From Balneolaceae bacterium (lineage in GTDB: Bacteria > Bacteroidota > Rhodothermia > Balneolales > Balneolaceae): 64,000 bases of DNA. Below, in pieces: positions 18,177 to 26,108 of this stretch. The notes below the pieces were generated by a model that ran no database searches, was not told the origin of the DNA, and was given only the letters and a program-made list of their open reading frames with translations. The DNA lies in the NCBI GenBank assembly GCA_006969905.1, contig CP030887.1, positions 2,902,730-2,966,729 on the forward strand, given 5' to 3'. The stretch's first letter is position 1, and each line of letters opens with the position of its first letter. The translations under genes were made by a program, and so were the position numbers.

Positions 18177-19670
18177 TTAAGGCGTCAACCTCCCCATCAT
18201 TCTTGGGAACGGGATGGTTTCTCTAACATGCTGTAAGCCGCAAATCCAGGCTACGGTGCGTTCCAATCCTAAGCCATACCCTGCATGGGGAACCGTTCCG
18301 AAGCGGCGTAAATCGAGGTACCATTCAAATACTCCTTTGTCCAGTCCTTCCTCTTCAATACGTTCGTACATCAGTTCCAGGTCATCTTCCCGCTGGCTCC
18401 CCCCGATAATTTCACCATACCCTTCAGGGGCCAGTACATCCACACCCAGAGCATGCTTACCGGATTCATCCCGCTTCATATAGAAAGCCTTAATCTCTGC
18501 CGGCCAGTGGGTAACCATTAATGGCACATCGTACTGCATCATTAATACGGTTTCATCGCTCCCACCAAAGTCATTGCCCCATTCAAAGTTCTTGGCCGAC
18601 TCTTTCCATTGCGGGATATTACGATAGTCTTCTTCAATTTGGTCGAGCCGTGCTCCTATTTCTACCTGGCGGGCTTCAATCTGTTTCTTCCTCCATTTCT
18701 TAGCAGAACCATGTTCTTTTTTAATTTCTTCCCGTTCCTGCTTGAGGTCTTTTTCTTCCTGTTTGCGAGATTCCATCATCTCATCCAGCATGGTTGCTGT
18801 TGCATCGCTGGTCAGAATCTCCACCGCTTCCGTGTAAGTCATGCGTATAAATGGTTTTTCAACCAGTGGCTCCAGCTTGGTTACATCTCTTTCCAGGATA
18901 CCCAGCTCTGCCCTTCTCTTATCCAGAACCGTTTTCACAATAAACCGGATCATATCCTCTGCTAGGTCCATATTCATTTCCAGGTCATAAAAAGCCATTT
19001 CCGGTTCAATCATCCAGAACTCAGAAAGATGCCTGCGGGTTTTGGACTTCTCTGCCCTGAATGTGGGGCCAAAGGTGTAAATCAATCCGTGTGCCATGGC
19101 CATAGCCTCACCGTACAACTGTCCGGTTTGGGCTAAATATGCAGGCTCTTCGAAAAATTCCGTTTCAAAAAGTGTGGTACTCCCTTCTGCGGCATTCCCT
19201 GTAAAAATAGGTGAGTCCATTTGCATAAATCCCCGATCCTGGAAAAAGGTATGAATGGCAAAAATAATCTCATTTCGTACCCGCATCGCTGCCCACTGAC
19301 GTTGGCTTCTCAACCATAAATGGCGGTTATTCATTAAAAACTCTACCCCGTGTTCTTTGGGGGTGATAGGGTAATCTTCTGCTATCTGGATAACCTGTAC
19401 ATCGCTTACGTGAATCTCATGACCTCCAATACTACGCTCATCGGCTTTTACCGTTCCGGTAATTTCAAGGGAGCTTTCCTGTTTGAGCGAGGTTGCTGCT
19501 TCCCAAGCTTGTTCGTTTACATCGTCTTTGGCAACCACGCATTGGGTAAGGCCGGTTCCGTCTCTCATTTCAATAAATACGAGGCTCCCACTGCTTCGGT
19601 AATTGTATACCCAGCCTTTGAGGGTTACTGATTGGTCAACATGGTTTGCTAGTTGGTTGATGTAGATCAT
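18177..19670 (-). CDS. asnS: Asparagine--tRNA ligase
   Basis: 497-residue class IIb aminoacyl-tRNA synthetase. The N-terminal OB-fold anticodon-binding domain (VTLKGWVYNYRSSGSLVFIEMRDG, residues 14-110) precedes the class II catalytic domain: motif 2 region FGPTFRAEKSKTRRHLSEFWMIEPE and motif 3 region GYGLGLERTVAWICGL, ending in HVRETIPFPRM. The terminal PFPR and the overall pattern fit AsnRS better than AspRS. An unusual charged, probably coiled-coil insertion occupies about residues 295-360 (KQEEKDLKQEREEIKKEHG...), making it longer than many AsnRS. The ATG at 19670 begins MIYINQL. The spacer before the next gene contains a nested inverted repeat. Confidence 0.93.
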   Translation of the reverse strand: MIYINQLANHVDQSVTLKGWVYNYRSSGSLVFIEMRDGTGLTQCVVAKDDVNEQAWEAATSLKQESSLEITGTVKADERSIGGHEIHVSDVQVIQIAEDYPITPKEHGVEFLMNNRHLWLRSQRQWAAMRVRNEIIFAIHTFFQDRGFMQMDSPIFTGNAAEGSTTLFETEFFEEPAYLAQTGQLYGEAMAMAHGLIYTFGPTFRAEKSKTRRHLSEFWMIEPEMAFYDLEMNMDLAEDMIRFIVKTVLDKRRAELGILERDVTKLEPLVEKPFIRMTYTEAVEILTSDATATMLDEMMESRKQEEKDLKQEREEIKKEHGSAKKWRKKQIEARQVEIGARLDQIEEDYRNIPQWKESAKNFEWGNDFGGSDETVLMMQYDVPLMVTHWPAEIKAFYMKRDESGKHALGVDVLAPEGYGEIIGGSQREDDLELMYERIEEEGLDKGVFEWYLDLRRFGTVPHAGYGLGLERTVAWICGLQHVRETIPFPRMMGRLTP

Positions 19671-19696
19671 TTATTCTAAAAATTTTGAATTTTTAA

Positions 19697-19826
19697 ATGC
19701 TGAATTTTGAATGGAGATTTTGTCACTTCGAGTGAATGGGAGAAGTCTAAAGAGATAGTCGAAGTATCTTTACTCTTTAGATGTCTTACTTCCGTTCGAC
19801 ATGACAAAAAATTCAAAAATCAGCAT
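19697..19826. repeat. Nested inverted-repeat element between asnS and the M16 peptidase gene
   Basis: Outer arms are 19697-19712 and 19811-19826 (ATGCTGAATTTTGAAT and its complement, 15 of 16). Inside lies 19721-19806 with ends TGTCA/TGACA and a central 9-bp pair TCTAAAGAG/CTCTTTAGA. It fills nearly the whole 163-bp spacer, so it may also serve as a transcription barrier. Confidence 0.65.
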
Positions 19827-19833
19827 TCATAAT

Positions 19834-21090
19834 TTATAATTCCCCGTTAGGGGTTAAAACGGCCTCCATGAAATATTGCTGATCAAAAAAGTCTTCTGAA
19901 AAAGCCTGCACTTGTTCGGCTGTAACTGCATCAATATTTTCTACCAGTTCATCCAGCGTAACAAAACGATCAAAATACAGTTCGCTTTTAGCTAATCGCA
20001 TCATGCGATTGCTCGTGTTCTCCTGCGAGAGCAAAAGCTTTCCTTTCAATTGGGATTTAGCTTCCTCTAACTCCTTTTCCGGGACAGATTCCGATCTCAT
20101 TTTCTCCAGTTCAGCAACTACTAATTCATGTACATGTTCTACGTATTCCTTATCTGTTCCAACATACACCCCCCACATTCCGGCATCGGTATAGGATTGA
20201 TTGAAGGTTTGAATGGAATAGCAGTAACCATACTTCTCTCGAACGTTTTGATGTAACCTGGAGCTCATTCCCCCACCTAGTACCGTATTGGCTAGCAAGA
20301 GCAGGTATTTATCATCGTGATCAAAATTTAATCCCCTTCTGCCGAGTATATAATGAGTTTGTTCAATGGACTTTGTCAGCTCCAGTCTTTCAGGTTTAAA
20401 ACCATTTAAGGGTTGCGGTGTGCCATTCACTGGTTTATCGGGCATTCTTCCCAAATAATCTGATACCAGTTCAACAGCTTTATCATGTTCTACATTACCG
20501 GCAACCGAAACCAGCATATTCCCTGGTACATAGCGGTCAGCCATATAATCGTATAAGTCTTCTCTTTTGAACTCAGAAACAGTATTCTCAAAACCTAATA
20601 TTGGCCGTCCTAACTCGTGGCCTTTAAACATTCTGCTGCTAAATTCTTCGAATAAATAATCATCCGGGGAATCCCGGTACATCTTCATTTCTTCGATAAC
20701 CACTTTCTTTTCCTTTTCAACTTCTTCTTCAGGGAAAGAAGGATGTAGCACCATATCTGAAAGAACATCCAACGCACGTTCCATTTGTGTATTTACACAG
20801 CGTGCAAAATAACAGGTGTATTCTGAGGAAGTAAAGGCGTTCAGATAACCACCAACAGATTCCATACTCAACGCTATATCGTAAGCAGTACGTTTATCTG
20901 TGCCTTTAAAGAGCATATGCTCCAGAAAATGAGTTACCCCGGCCTGTTTATCGGTCTCGTTCCTGGATCCTGTTTTAACCCAAACTCCTACCGAAATACT
21001 TTTTACACTGTCAATTTTTTCGGTTACGATACGCAGCCCGTTTGGCAGGGTAGTTTTGGTTACAGATTCAATTTCTTTGAGGTTTTCCAT
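19834..21090 (-). CDS. M16-family zinc peptidase (processing-protease type)
   Basis: 418 residues. The inverted zinc motif HxxEH is HFLEH (His54, Glu57, His58); the third ligand is expected in the EKKVVIEEMKMYRDSPDD helix. The two-domain pitrilysin/MPP fold is complete: N-terminal domain to about 210, then the second domain with the glycine-rich LANTVLGGGMSSRLHQNVREKYG block. There is no signal peptide, so it is cytoplasmic. Close relatives (YmxG/PqqL-like) lie next to pnp in Bacillus and many other bacteria. That context is kept here, with pnp the next gene upstream on the same strand, though separated by a terminator. Confidence 0.88.
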   Translation of the reverse strand: MENLKEIESVTKTTLPNGLRIVTEKIDSVKSISVGVWVKTGSRNETDKQAGVTHFLEHMLFKGTDKRTAYDIALSMESVGGYLNAFTSSEYTCYFARCVNTQMERALDVLSDMVLHPSFPEEEVEKEKKVVIEEMKMYRDSPDDYLFEEFSSRMFKGHELGRPILGFENTVSEFKREDLYDYMADRYVPGNMLVSVAGNVEHDKAVELVSDYLGRMPDKPVNGTPQPLNGFKPERLELTKSIEQTHYILGRRGLNFDHDDKYLLLLANTVLGGGMSSRLHQNVREKYGYCYSIQTFNQSYTDAGMWGVYVGTDKEYVEHVHELVVAELEKMRSESVPEKELEEAKSQLKGKLLLSQENTSNRMMRLAKSELYFDRFVTLDELVENIDAVTAEQVQAFSEDFFDQQYFMEAVLTPNGEL

Positions 21091-21230
21091 GCAGCCTTGT
21101 TATGTGCGTCTCCGTTTTTTATGGGTGCAAATATACCATTATTGAGTGGCAGAATCAGTAAGGTATTGTGAAATAACTTTATACTTTTGTTCACTTGCTT
21201 TTAGCTTGATCAAAATACTATTCCTTACAG

Positions 21231-21251
21231 ATTCCGGGTCAAGCCCGGAAT
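21231..21251. repeat. 21-bp covarying hairpin repeat
   Basis: Arms ATTCCGGG and CCCGGAAT around TCAAG, followed by GACG. It keeps full base pairing with an arm sequence different from the copies at 17853 and 17978. Confidence 0.75.
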
Positions 21252-21385
21252 GACGAATAAAGGAAAAAATGAGTTGGTCCCGGTCATCCAGAGCAGAGCG
21301 ATTGATCTACAACTCAAAGCTAGCATAATTTTCTGGTTGGTGGACTCTTCGCAATGCTCTAAGTGACTGAAGGAGCAAAACAAAA

Positions 21386-21415
21386 AAAGCGCTGCTCATT
21401 GCTGAACAGCGCTTT
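21386..21415 (-). terminator. pnp terminator
   Basis: Stem AAAGCGCTG/CAGCGCTTT, 9 bp with a 12-nt loop, 21 nt downstream of the pnp stop. The minus-strand transcript ends in a seven-T run. Confidence 0.85.
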
Positions 21416-21435
21416 CAAATTATTAAAAGAAGGAA

Positions 21436-23547
21436 TTATCCTTCTCTTTCAATCAAAGCTTTTTTAGAGAGCCGAAGCTTTCCGCCATGCTCTACTTTAA
21501 GAAGCATTACTTCAATCTCATCACCGATTTGTAGGTAGTCGGTGACTTTTTCCACACGCTTGTGGTCAATTTCAGAAATGTGCAATAAGCCATCTTTGCC
21601 TGGTGCTACTTCAATAAAAGCACCGAAGTCTTTAATCGACTTCACAACGCCTTTATAGGTAGCTCCTTCTTCCAGGTGGCCTACAATCATCTTAATACGC
21701 TTTTTAGCTTCTTCTGCCTTATCAAGATCATTAGCTGAAATTGTGATCTGTCCTTTACCATTTGAATCTTCTTCAATGATAATTTCAGTTCCGGTTTCTT
21801 TCTGGAGGGTTTGAATCACTTTACCGCCCGGGCCAATTACAGCACCGATATCACTTCCGTCAATTTCCATTCTCAGGAATTGAGGAGCGTATTGCGAGAT
21901 ATTCTCACGCGCAGAAGAAATGGTCTTAGCCATTTCTTCAAGAATATGTAACCGGCCTTTATGAGCTTGTTCCAGGGCTTCTTCAATGGTTTCAAAGCTG
22001 ATGCCCTGAACTTTCATATCCATCTGGCAGGCTGTAATACCTTCTGTAGATCCTGCTGTTTTAAAGTCCATGTCGCCCATGAAATCTTCTTCACCACGAA
22101 TATCAGATAGAATAGCTGTTTTGTCTTCACCTACAATCATGCCCATCGCAATACCTGCAACCGGCTTCTTCAGTGGTACACCTGCATCCATTAATGCCAT
22201 AGAACCACCACAAACTGATGCCATAGAAGATGAACCATTTGATTCAGTAATGTCGGAAATTAGCCTTACAACATATCCGAATTCTTCAAAGGTAGGCATC
22301 ATCATGCGTAAAGAACGTTCTGCAAGATGTCCGTGACCGATTTCACGACGGCCAGGCCCTCTTAAGAAACCCGCTTCTCCAACAGAATATGGAGGGAAAT
22401 TATAATGCAGGTAGAATTGCTTTGCTTCCTGGTCAAATAATGTATCCACACTTTGCTCATCACGGCGTGTGCCCAAAGTTGCAGATACAAGAGCCTGAGT
22501 CTCTCCTCTTGTAAAAATAGAAGAACCGTGTGCCCTTGCAATATATCCAACCTGAGTCCAGATATCCCTGATCTCGTCTGTTGCACGACCGTCAATTCTG
22601 CGGCCTTTTTCCAGGATCATATTACGAAGCTCATTCTTCTCGATAGAGCCTAACACTTTTTTAGCTACAGAGATCTGATCTTCATCATACTCTTCTTCTT
22701 CAAGCGCTTCAATAACTTCCTTTTTGGCATCCCGGATTTTGTCGTTGTACTCTTCCTTACCTAATCCAATGTTTACAATCTCACGGATTTTTTCAGTAGC
22801 CATTTCCGTAACCTTAGTTTCTACATCTTCAGGTAATACAGGAGGTACAAATTCTCTTTTTTCTTTTCCAAGCTCTTTGCGAAGCTCGTTTTGGAAATCA
22901 CATAACTTTTTGATGGCTTCATGGCCTGCTTTTACAGCATCCAGCATTTCTTTTTCTGAAATCTCGTGCATCTCCCCTTCAATCATAAGGATACTGTCAT
23001 CAGTACCTCCGATCACCATGTCAATATCGCTTTCTTTAAGCTCAGAGATAGTTGGGTTGATTACAAAATTACCATCGACCCTACCCACTCTTACTTCAGC
23101 CATAGGTCCGTCAAACGGAATATCAGAAAGGTGAATGGCTAATGAAGCTCCAACTCCACCTAACACATCCCCATCGTTTTCATCATCGGATGAGATTACA
23201 CTTGAAATTACCTGTGTATCACATACATATCCTTTTGGGAAAAGCGGGCGTAATACACGGTCAATTAACCTGCTTGACAGGATTTCTTTTTCTGAAGAAC
23301 GTCCTTCTCTTTTCATGAATCCACCCGGAAAACGTCCGGCTGCTGAAAAACTCTCTTTGTGATCTACTGTTAACGGGAAAAAGTCCTGGCCCGGCTTGGG
23401 CTCTTTGGCACTTACCACAGTACAAAGTACCATAGTATCTCCCATTTTTACTACAACAGAACCATCGGCTTGTTTGGCAATGCGTCCTGTTTCTACGGAT
23501 AGCACCTTTCCCGGTGCAAATTCTATACTTCTAAAATCTTCTTTCAT
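21436..23547 (-). CDS. pnp: Polyribonucleotide nucleotidyltransferase (PNPase)
   Basis: 703 residues, full length. A phosphorolytic 3'-5' exoribonuclease of RNA turnover. Two RNase PH domains are present (about 10-145 and 320-550, the latter with FPPYSVGEAGFLRGPGRREIGHG), separated by an all-helical domain. A KH domain follows (about 560-620, GXXG loop IGPGGK), then a C-terminal S1 domain (about 632-700, GVVKSIKDFGAFIEV). It lies downstream of rpsO in the classical rpsO-pnp arrangement. A hairpin after rpsO may control read-through. ATG at 23547. Confidence 0.96.
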   Translation of the reverse strand: MKEDFRSIEFAPGKVLSVETGRIAKQADGSVVVKMGDTMVLCTVVSAKEPKPGQDFFPLTVDHKESFSAAGRFPGGFMKREGRSSEKEILSSRLIDRVLRPLFPKGYVCDTQVISSVISSDDENDGDVLGGVGASLAIHLSDIPFDGPMAEVRVGRVDGNFVINPTISELKESDIDMVIGGTDDSILMIEGEMHEISEKEMLDAVKAGHEAIKKLCDFQNELRKELGKEKREFVPPVLPEDVETKVTEMATEKIREIVNIGLGKEEYNDKIRDAKKEVIEALEEEEYDEDQISVAKKVLGSIEKNELRNMILEKGRRIDGRATDEIRDIWTQVGYIARAHGSSIFTRGETQALVSATLGTRRDEQSVDTLFDQEAKQFYLHYNFPPYSVGEAGFLRGPGRREIGHGHLAERSLRMMMPTFEEFGYVVRLISDITESNGSSSMASVCGGSMALMDAGVPLKKPVAGIAMGMIVGEDKTAILSDIRGEEDFMGDMDFKTAGSTEGITACQMDMKVQGISFETIEEALEQAHKGRLHILEEMAKTISSARENISQYAPQFLRMEIDGSDIGAVIGPGGKVIQTLQKETGTEIIIEEDSNGKGQITISANDLDKAEEAKKRIKMIVGHLEEGATYKGVVKSIKDFGAFIEVAPGKDGLLHISEIDHKRVEKVTDYLQIGDEIEVMLLKVEHGGKLRLSKKALIEREG

Positions 23548-23638
23548 TATTTGTTTTGTCTTTTGTTTGTTGCTTTATCCCACACTAAACTTACAGATTA
23601 GCTTTTACACGAATAGTTAATGAAGTGGGAGAATTAAA

Positions 23639-23665
23639 AAAGGCTCCAAGATATAAGGAGCCTTT
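23639..23665 (-). terminator. Hairpin terminator between rpsO and pnp
   Basis: Perfect 9-bp stem AAAGGCTCC/GGAGCCTTT with a 9-nt loop starts 3 nt after the rpsO stop. A six-T run follows on the minus strand. It would stop, or partly attenuate, transcription from rpsO into pnp. Confidence 0.85.
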
Positions 23666-23668
23666 AAA

Positions 23669-23938
23669 TTATTTACGAATACTAAGCTCTTTGATAAGCT
23701 CTCTGTATTTCTGAATGTCGTTTTTCATTAGGTAGTTAAGCAAACGACGACGCTTTCCTACTAATTTCAATAAACCAAGGCGAGAAGCATGATCTTTTTT
23801 GTTGTTTTTAAGATGCTCTGTAAGATGATTGATACGGTGAGTAAAAAGGGCTATTTGACCTTCTGTAGTACCCGTATTGGCTTCATCACCGCCATGTTTT
23901 TTGAAAATTTCTTTCTTTTCTGCTGCTGTAATGCTCAT
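23669..23938 (-). CDS. rpsO: 30S ribosomal protein S15
   Basis: 89 residues, the usual length. It is a primary 16S rRNA-binding protein of the 30S platform. The family pattern is clear: [21 protein letters not shown], then [21 protein letters not shown] and the [18 protein letters not shown]-terminus. It is followed almost directly by an intrinsic terminator and then pnp. The gap to the ribF gene upstream is about 110 bp, so it probably has its own promoter. Confidence 0.97.
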   Translation of the reverse strand: MSITAAEKKEIFKKHGGDEANTGTTEGQIALFTHRINHLTEHLKNNKKDHASRLGLLKLVGKRRRLLNYLMKNDIQKYRELIKELSIRK

Positions 23939-24047
23939 TACAATTTCTGTTGTTACTTAAAATCGATTTTATAGTTTGCAAAGATAAGGCTTTTGGGAGT
24001 AAGCAACAATGTTCTTGCACTACAAATGTTGTTTATCCAAAAGGTCA

Positions 24048-24992
24048 CTAACGTTCATTTTTTAGATCGAAAGCTCTCAGCGCTTCTCTTTTGTCTTTGT
24101 TAAGTTGATTAACAAGTTCTTCTGCTCCGGCAAATTTCTTCTCATCCCTCAATCTTGTCAAAAATCGAATCTGGATGGTTTGCCCATAGATCATCTGATC
24201 GAAATCGAAAATATGTACTTCTAATGTATTTGAGGTTCCCTCGAACGTTGGGCGTACCCCAATGTTCATCATCCCGCCAAACCAATCATCACCCACTCTT
24301 ACTTTTACAGCATACACTCCCTTTTTGGGGATCACTTTACGAGCATGCTCCGGTTTTAAATTGGCAGTGGGAAACCCAATGGTACGGCCCCGTTCATCGC
24401 CGTGAATTACTACCCCGTTAAGCAAATAATGCCGGCCTAATAGCCTGAATGCTTGCTCTACATCTCCGTTTTCTGAAAGTTCCTTACGGATGATAGTGCT
24501 ACTGATAGTTACATTTCCCATTTCTCTTTTGGAAACTACATACGAGCTAAAGCCAAGTTCAGTACCCAGTTTTTCGATGGTTTCAATGGTACCGGTTCGA
24601 TCTTTGCCAAAATGGTGATCATATCCTATTACAAACTCTGAAACACCTATCTTTTTATGTACCACATCCCTTACAAAATCTTCAGAACTGAGTAATGAAA
24701 AATCGCGGGTAAATGGAATTACGAGAAGTACATCCACCCCGAGTTCTTCAAGAATCTCAGCACGCTCTTTTAACGTTGTTAACAAGCGAATTTTGTTGTT
24801 ATTGGGATCAAGAATCTCCCGGGGATGGGGATCAAAAGTTACTACTACGCTACGTGCATTGCGCTCTTCTGCTTTTTTTGCCAACATTTTCATTAAAGCA
24901 CGATGGCCTTCATGAACCCCGTCAAAAGTACCTACAGTAACTACGCTGTTTTCTACGCGTTCTATATTTTCAAGGTGTAAAAGTTTAGCCAT
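24048..24992 (-). CDS. ribF: Bifunctional riboflavin kinase / FAD synthetase
   Basis: 314 residues. It phosphorylates riboflavin to FMN and adenylates FMN to FAD. The N-terminal nucleotidyltransferase domain (about 1-180) has VGTFDGVHEGHRALM and VTFDPHPREIL, plus VIGYDHHFGKDRTG. The C-terminal riboflavin kinase domain (about 185-310) has GDERGRTIGFPTANL and GVYAVKVRV. It overlaps the end of truB by 8 nt, so the two are translationally coupled, a common bacterial arrangement at the end of the rimP-nusA-infB block. Confidence 0.95.
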   Translation of the reverse strand: MAKLLHLENIERVENSVVTVGTFDGVHEGHRALMKMLAKKAEERNARSVVVTFDPHPREILDPNNNKIRLLTTLKERAEILEELGVDVLLVIPFTRDFSLLSSEDFVRDVVHKKIGVSEFVIGYDHHFGKDRTGTIETIEKLGTELGFSSYVVSKREMGNVTISSTIIRKELSENGDVEQAFRLLGRHYLLNGVVIHGDERGRTIGFPTANLKPEHARKVIPKKGVYAVKVRVGDDWFGGMMNIGVRPTFEGTSNTLEVHIFDFDQMIYGQTIQIRFLTRLRDEKKFAGAEELVNQLNKDKREALRAFDLKNER

Positions 24993-25722
24993 TGGTATTT
25001 AACAGTTCATCAATTTCGTTGGGTGATAACGCATTTGCAGAAGAAAACTCCCCTATAGAAGTCCGTATTAATTTTGACAGGTATGCCCTTGAATCAAGCG
25101 CCAGGCCTAAGTCATGAGCTATAGAACGAATATATGTACCTTTGCTGCATGTTATGCTCAGAAGCAATTTACCTTCCTCAAAACTGATTACCTGTGAGTC
25201 ATAAATGGTTACCGGGCGAGGCTCCAGTTCTATGGTTTCACCTCTCCTGGCAAGCTTATAAAGGCGTTCACCATCTTTTTTTATGGCTGAAAACATCGGT
25301 GGTATTTGCTCTATATCACCAGAGAATTCTTCTTTCAGTTTCTGGCTGATCAATTCTATCGTTATATGATCAGAAGGGGCTGTTTCATCAACATCAGAAT
25401 CGGCATCGTAACTGGGAGTTGAACCGCCAAAGGTAATTTCACCTATATATGTTTTAGGCATCTCCTGAAGCTGGGAAATTGACTTTGTTGCTTTTCCAGA
25501 ACACAGGATTAACAATCCTTCTGCCATAGGATCGAGCGTCCCTGCATGCCCTACTTTTTTGGTTCCCAAACGGTTACGCACATAGCGCACCACATCAAAA
25601 CTAGTCCACTGCTGTGGTTTGTTGACTAGGATTATAGCTGCAGTTCCAAAATCAAATTCAGGTTTCGGGAGGTTAGATTTACTAAACACCTCAATCTGAT
25701 CCAGAGGAAGAACTTTAGCCAT
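24985..25722 (-). CDS. truB: tRNA pseudouridine(55) synthase
   Basis: 245 residues. It makes pseudouridine 55 in the T-loop of most tRNAs. The catalytic Asp lies in GHAGTLDPMAEGLLILCSG. Other family segments are VNKPQQWTSFDVVRYVR at the start, TYIGEITFGGSTPSYDADSD, and CSKGTYIRSIAHDLG towards the C-terminus. No PUA domain follows, so it is the short form. It lies 3 nt downstream of rbfA and overlaps ribF. Confidence 0.95.
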   Translation of the reverse strand: MAKVLPLDQIEVFSKSNLPKPEFDFGTAAIILVNKPQQWTSFDVVRYVRNRLGTKKVGHAGTLDPMAEGLLILCSGKATKSISQLQEMPKTYIGEITFGGSTPSYDADSDVDETAPSDHITIELISQKLKEEFSGDIEQIPPMFSAIKKDGERLYKLARRGETIELEPRPVTIYDSQVISFEEGKLLLSITCSKGTYIRSIAHDLGLALDSRAYLSKLIRTSIGEFSSANALSPNEIDELLNTNG

Positions 25723-25725
25723 TCG

Positions 25726-26097
25726 CTACTTTTCTTCTTCAGGATTAGATTCAGAAGGCTTCTCAATTTTTTTGAACAAGCTTTCCATCTTATTTACATA
25801 CTCAGCAGTATCATCCACAAAAAAGTGTAATTCAGGTATTTTTCGAACCTGGTTCTTTATCCGCCCCGCAAGTTTATGCCTTATAGCAGGCACATGTTCG
25901 TCCAAATATTCATATAACTGTTGCTCATCTCTTCCGGGGGCAAAAATGCTGAGATATACTTTAGCAATGGAGAGATCGGGAGTAAGCAGTACTTTTGTAA
26001 TGGTTACAAATACCCCTTCAGGCTGATAACTTCGTTGTATAATTTCTCCCAAATCCCGCTTCAGGACTTCTCCCAAGCGCTTGGTTCTTATACTCAT
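25726..26097 (-). CDS. rbfA: 30S ribosome-binding factor A
   Basis: 123 residues, KH-like fold with a short acidic tail. It assists late 30S subunit maturation and is linked to cold adaptation. Recognisable parts are TKRLGEVLKRDLGEIIQR, ITKVLLTPDLSIAKVYLSIF and the closing RKIPELHFFVDDTAEYVNKME. It sits between infB (11 nt upstream) and truB (3 nt downstream), the normal place. Confidence 0.94.
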   Translation of the reverse strand: MSIRTKRLGEVLKRDLGEIIQRSYQPEGVFVTITKVLLTPDLSIAKVYLSIFAPGRDEQQLYEYLDEHVPAIRHKLAGRIKNQVRKIPELHFFVDDTAEYVNKMESLFKKIEKPSESNPEEEK

Positions 26098-26108
26098 CTC
26101 TTCCCCTT

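Larger units (their letters stand above)
21091..21435 (-). other. Spacer between pnp and the M16 gene
   Basis: 345 bp with no gene. It contains a 21-bp hairpin repeat (21231-21251) and, close to the pnp stop, the pnp terminator. The rest (about 21260-21370) shows only weak similarity to the other repeats. Confidence 0.6.
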
